A stretch of 37,108 nt of DNA from positions 1 through 37,108 of the forward strand of contig SVLC01000016.1 in assembly GCA_015068155.1 (NCBI GenBank), read 5' to 3'. Position numbers and translations under genes: made by a program. Positions within the stretch are counted from its first letter, which is position 1; the number at the start of each line of letters is the position of its first letter. Below are positions 37,064 through 37,108 of the stretch, one piece after another. The notes under the pieces are model-generated. The model was not told where the DNA came from. It searched no databases and was given only the letters and a program-made list of their open reading frames with translations. This DNA is from Oscillospiraceae bacterium (lineage in GTDB: Bacteria; Bacillota; Clostridia; Oscillospirales; Oscillospiraceae).

Positions 37064-37108
37064 CTAATTTAGTGTGTGGTGGTGAGCCACCGTCAGTCGA
37101 TCAGTGGC
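37064..37108 (-). CDS. Possible C-terminus of a gene entering from the right edge
   Basis: On the minus strand the edge sequence reads as ATDRLTVAHHHTLN followed by TAG (37066-37064). Only 14 codons are visible, and nothing identifies the product. The gap from 36989 to here shows no other feature. Confidence 0.2.
   Translation of the reverse strand, partial: ATDRLTVAHHHTLN

Overview
The window looks like a chromosomal segment from a gut-type member of the Clostridia, most likely an Oscillospirales-like Firmicute. The reasons are AGGAGG ribosome binding sites, TTGACA-17-TATAAT promoters, intrinsic terminators, a BofA-family sporulation-type protein, a TPP riboswitch feeding an ECF (ThiT) transporter, and Clostridia-type lipoproteins and surface repeats. 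The taxonomic placement is inference from gene content.

Layout. The left edge (1-124) is the end of an IS3-like insertion sequence sitting 37 bp past the stop of rpoD. rpoD (leftward) and lepA (rightward) diverge. lepA is followed by an MgtC-type membrane protein, a repeat lipoprotein and a HIT-family hydrolase. A leftward carbohydrate locus (5.5-12.2 kb) encodes a membrane-anchored GH3 enzyme with permuted domains, a GH2 enzyme and a GPH-type sugar symporter. Next come xpt, and a glf plus GT2 operon for galactofuranose-containing polysaccharide. The conserved rpmH-rnpA-yidD-yidC-jag cluster (15.4-18.4 kb) lacks its usual neighbours dnaA and mnmE. An SLH-type surface protein and the TPP-riboswitch/thiT pair follow.

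Accessory region, about 21-30 kb. A MarR regulator has overlapping ACAAC/GTTGT operator-like palindromes. It is followed by a large secreted or anchored protein with 14 Cys-rich 37-residue repeats and a transglutaminase-like domain. Then comes a decayed patch: a 64-bp IS-end hairpin, a LysR gene fused out of frame to the tail of a surface protein, a surface-protein remnant with a frameshifted repeat, and a truncated Tn916-type excisionase. A low-molecular-weight phosphatase and a DUF2284 protein follow. tRNA-Gln and tRNA-Lys lie next to a 144-bp tandem array whose units contain inverted copies of the tRNA-Lys T-arm. A divergent relative of that unit lies upstream of lepA.

The right part (30-37 kb) is ordinary: DUF3899, BofA, MscS, a second repeat lipoprotein, an ECF S component, a YwaF-like membrane protein, a ZIP metal transporter and an HD-domain phosphohydrolase, mostly as single-gene units with clear promoters and terminators.

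I did not find a complete new defence or mobile system. The most unusual structures are the tRNA-Lys palindrome/repeat array, the Cys-repeat transglutaminase protein, and the IS end whose inner repeat doubles as the transposase ribosome binding site.
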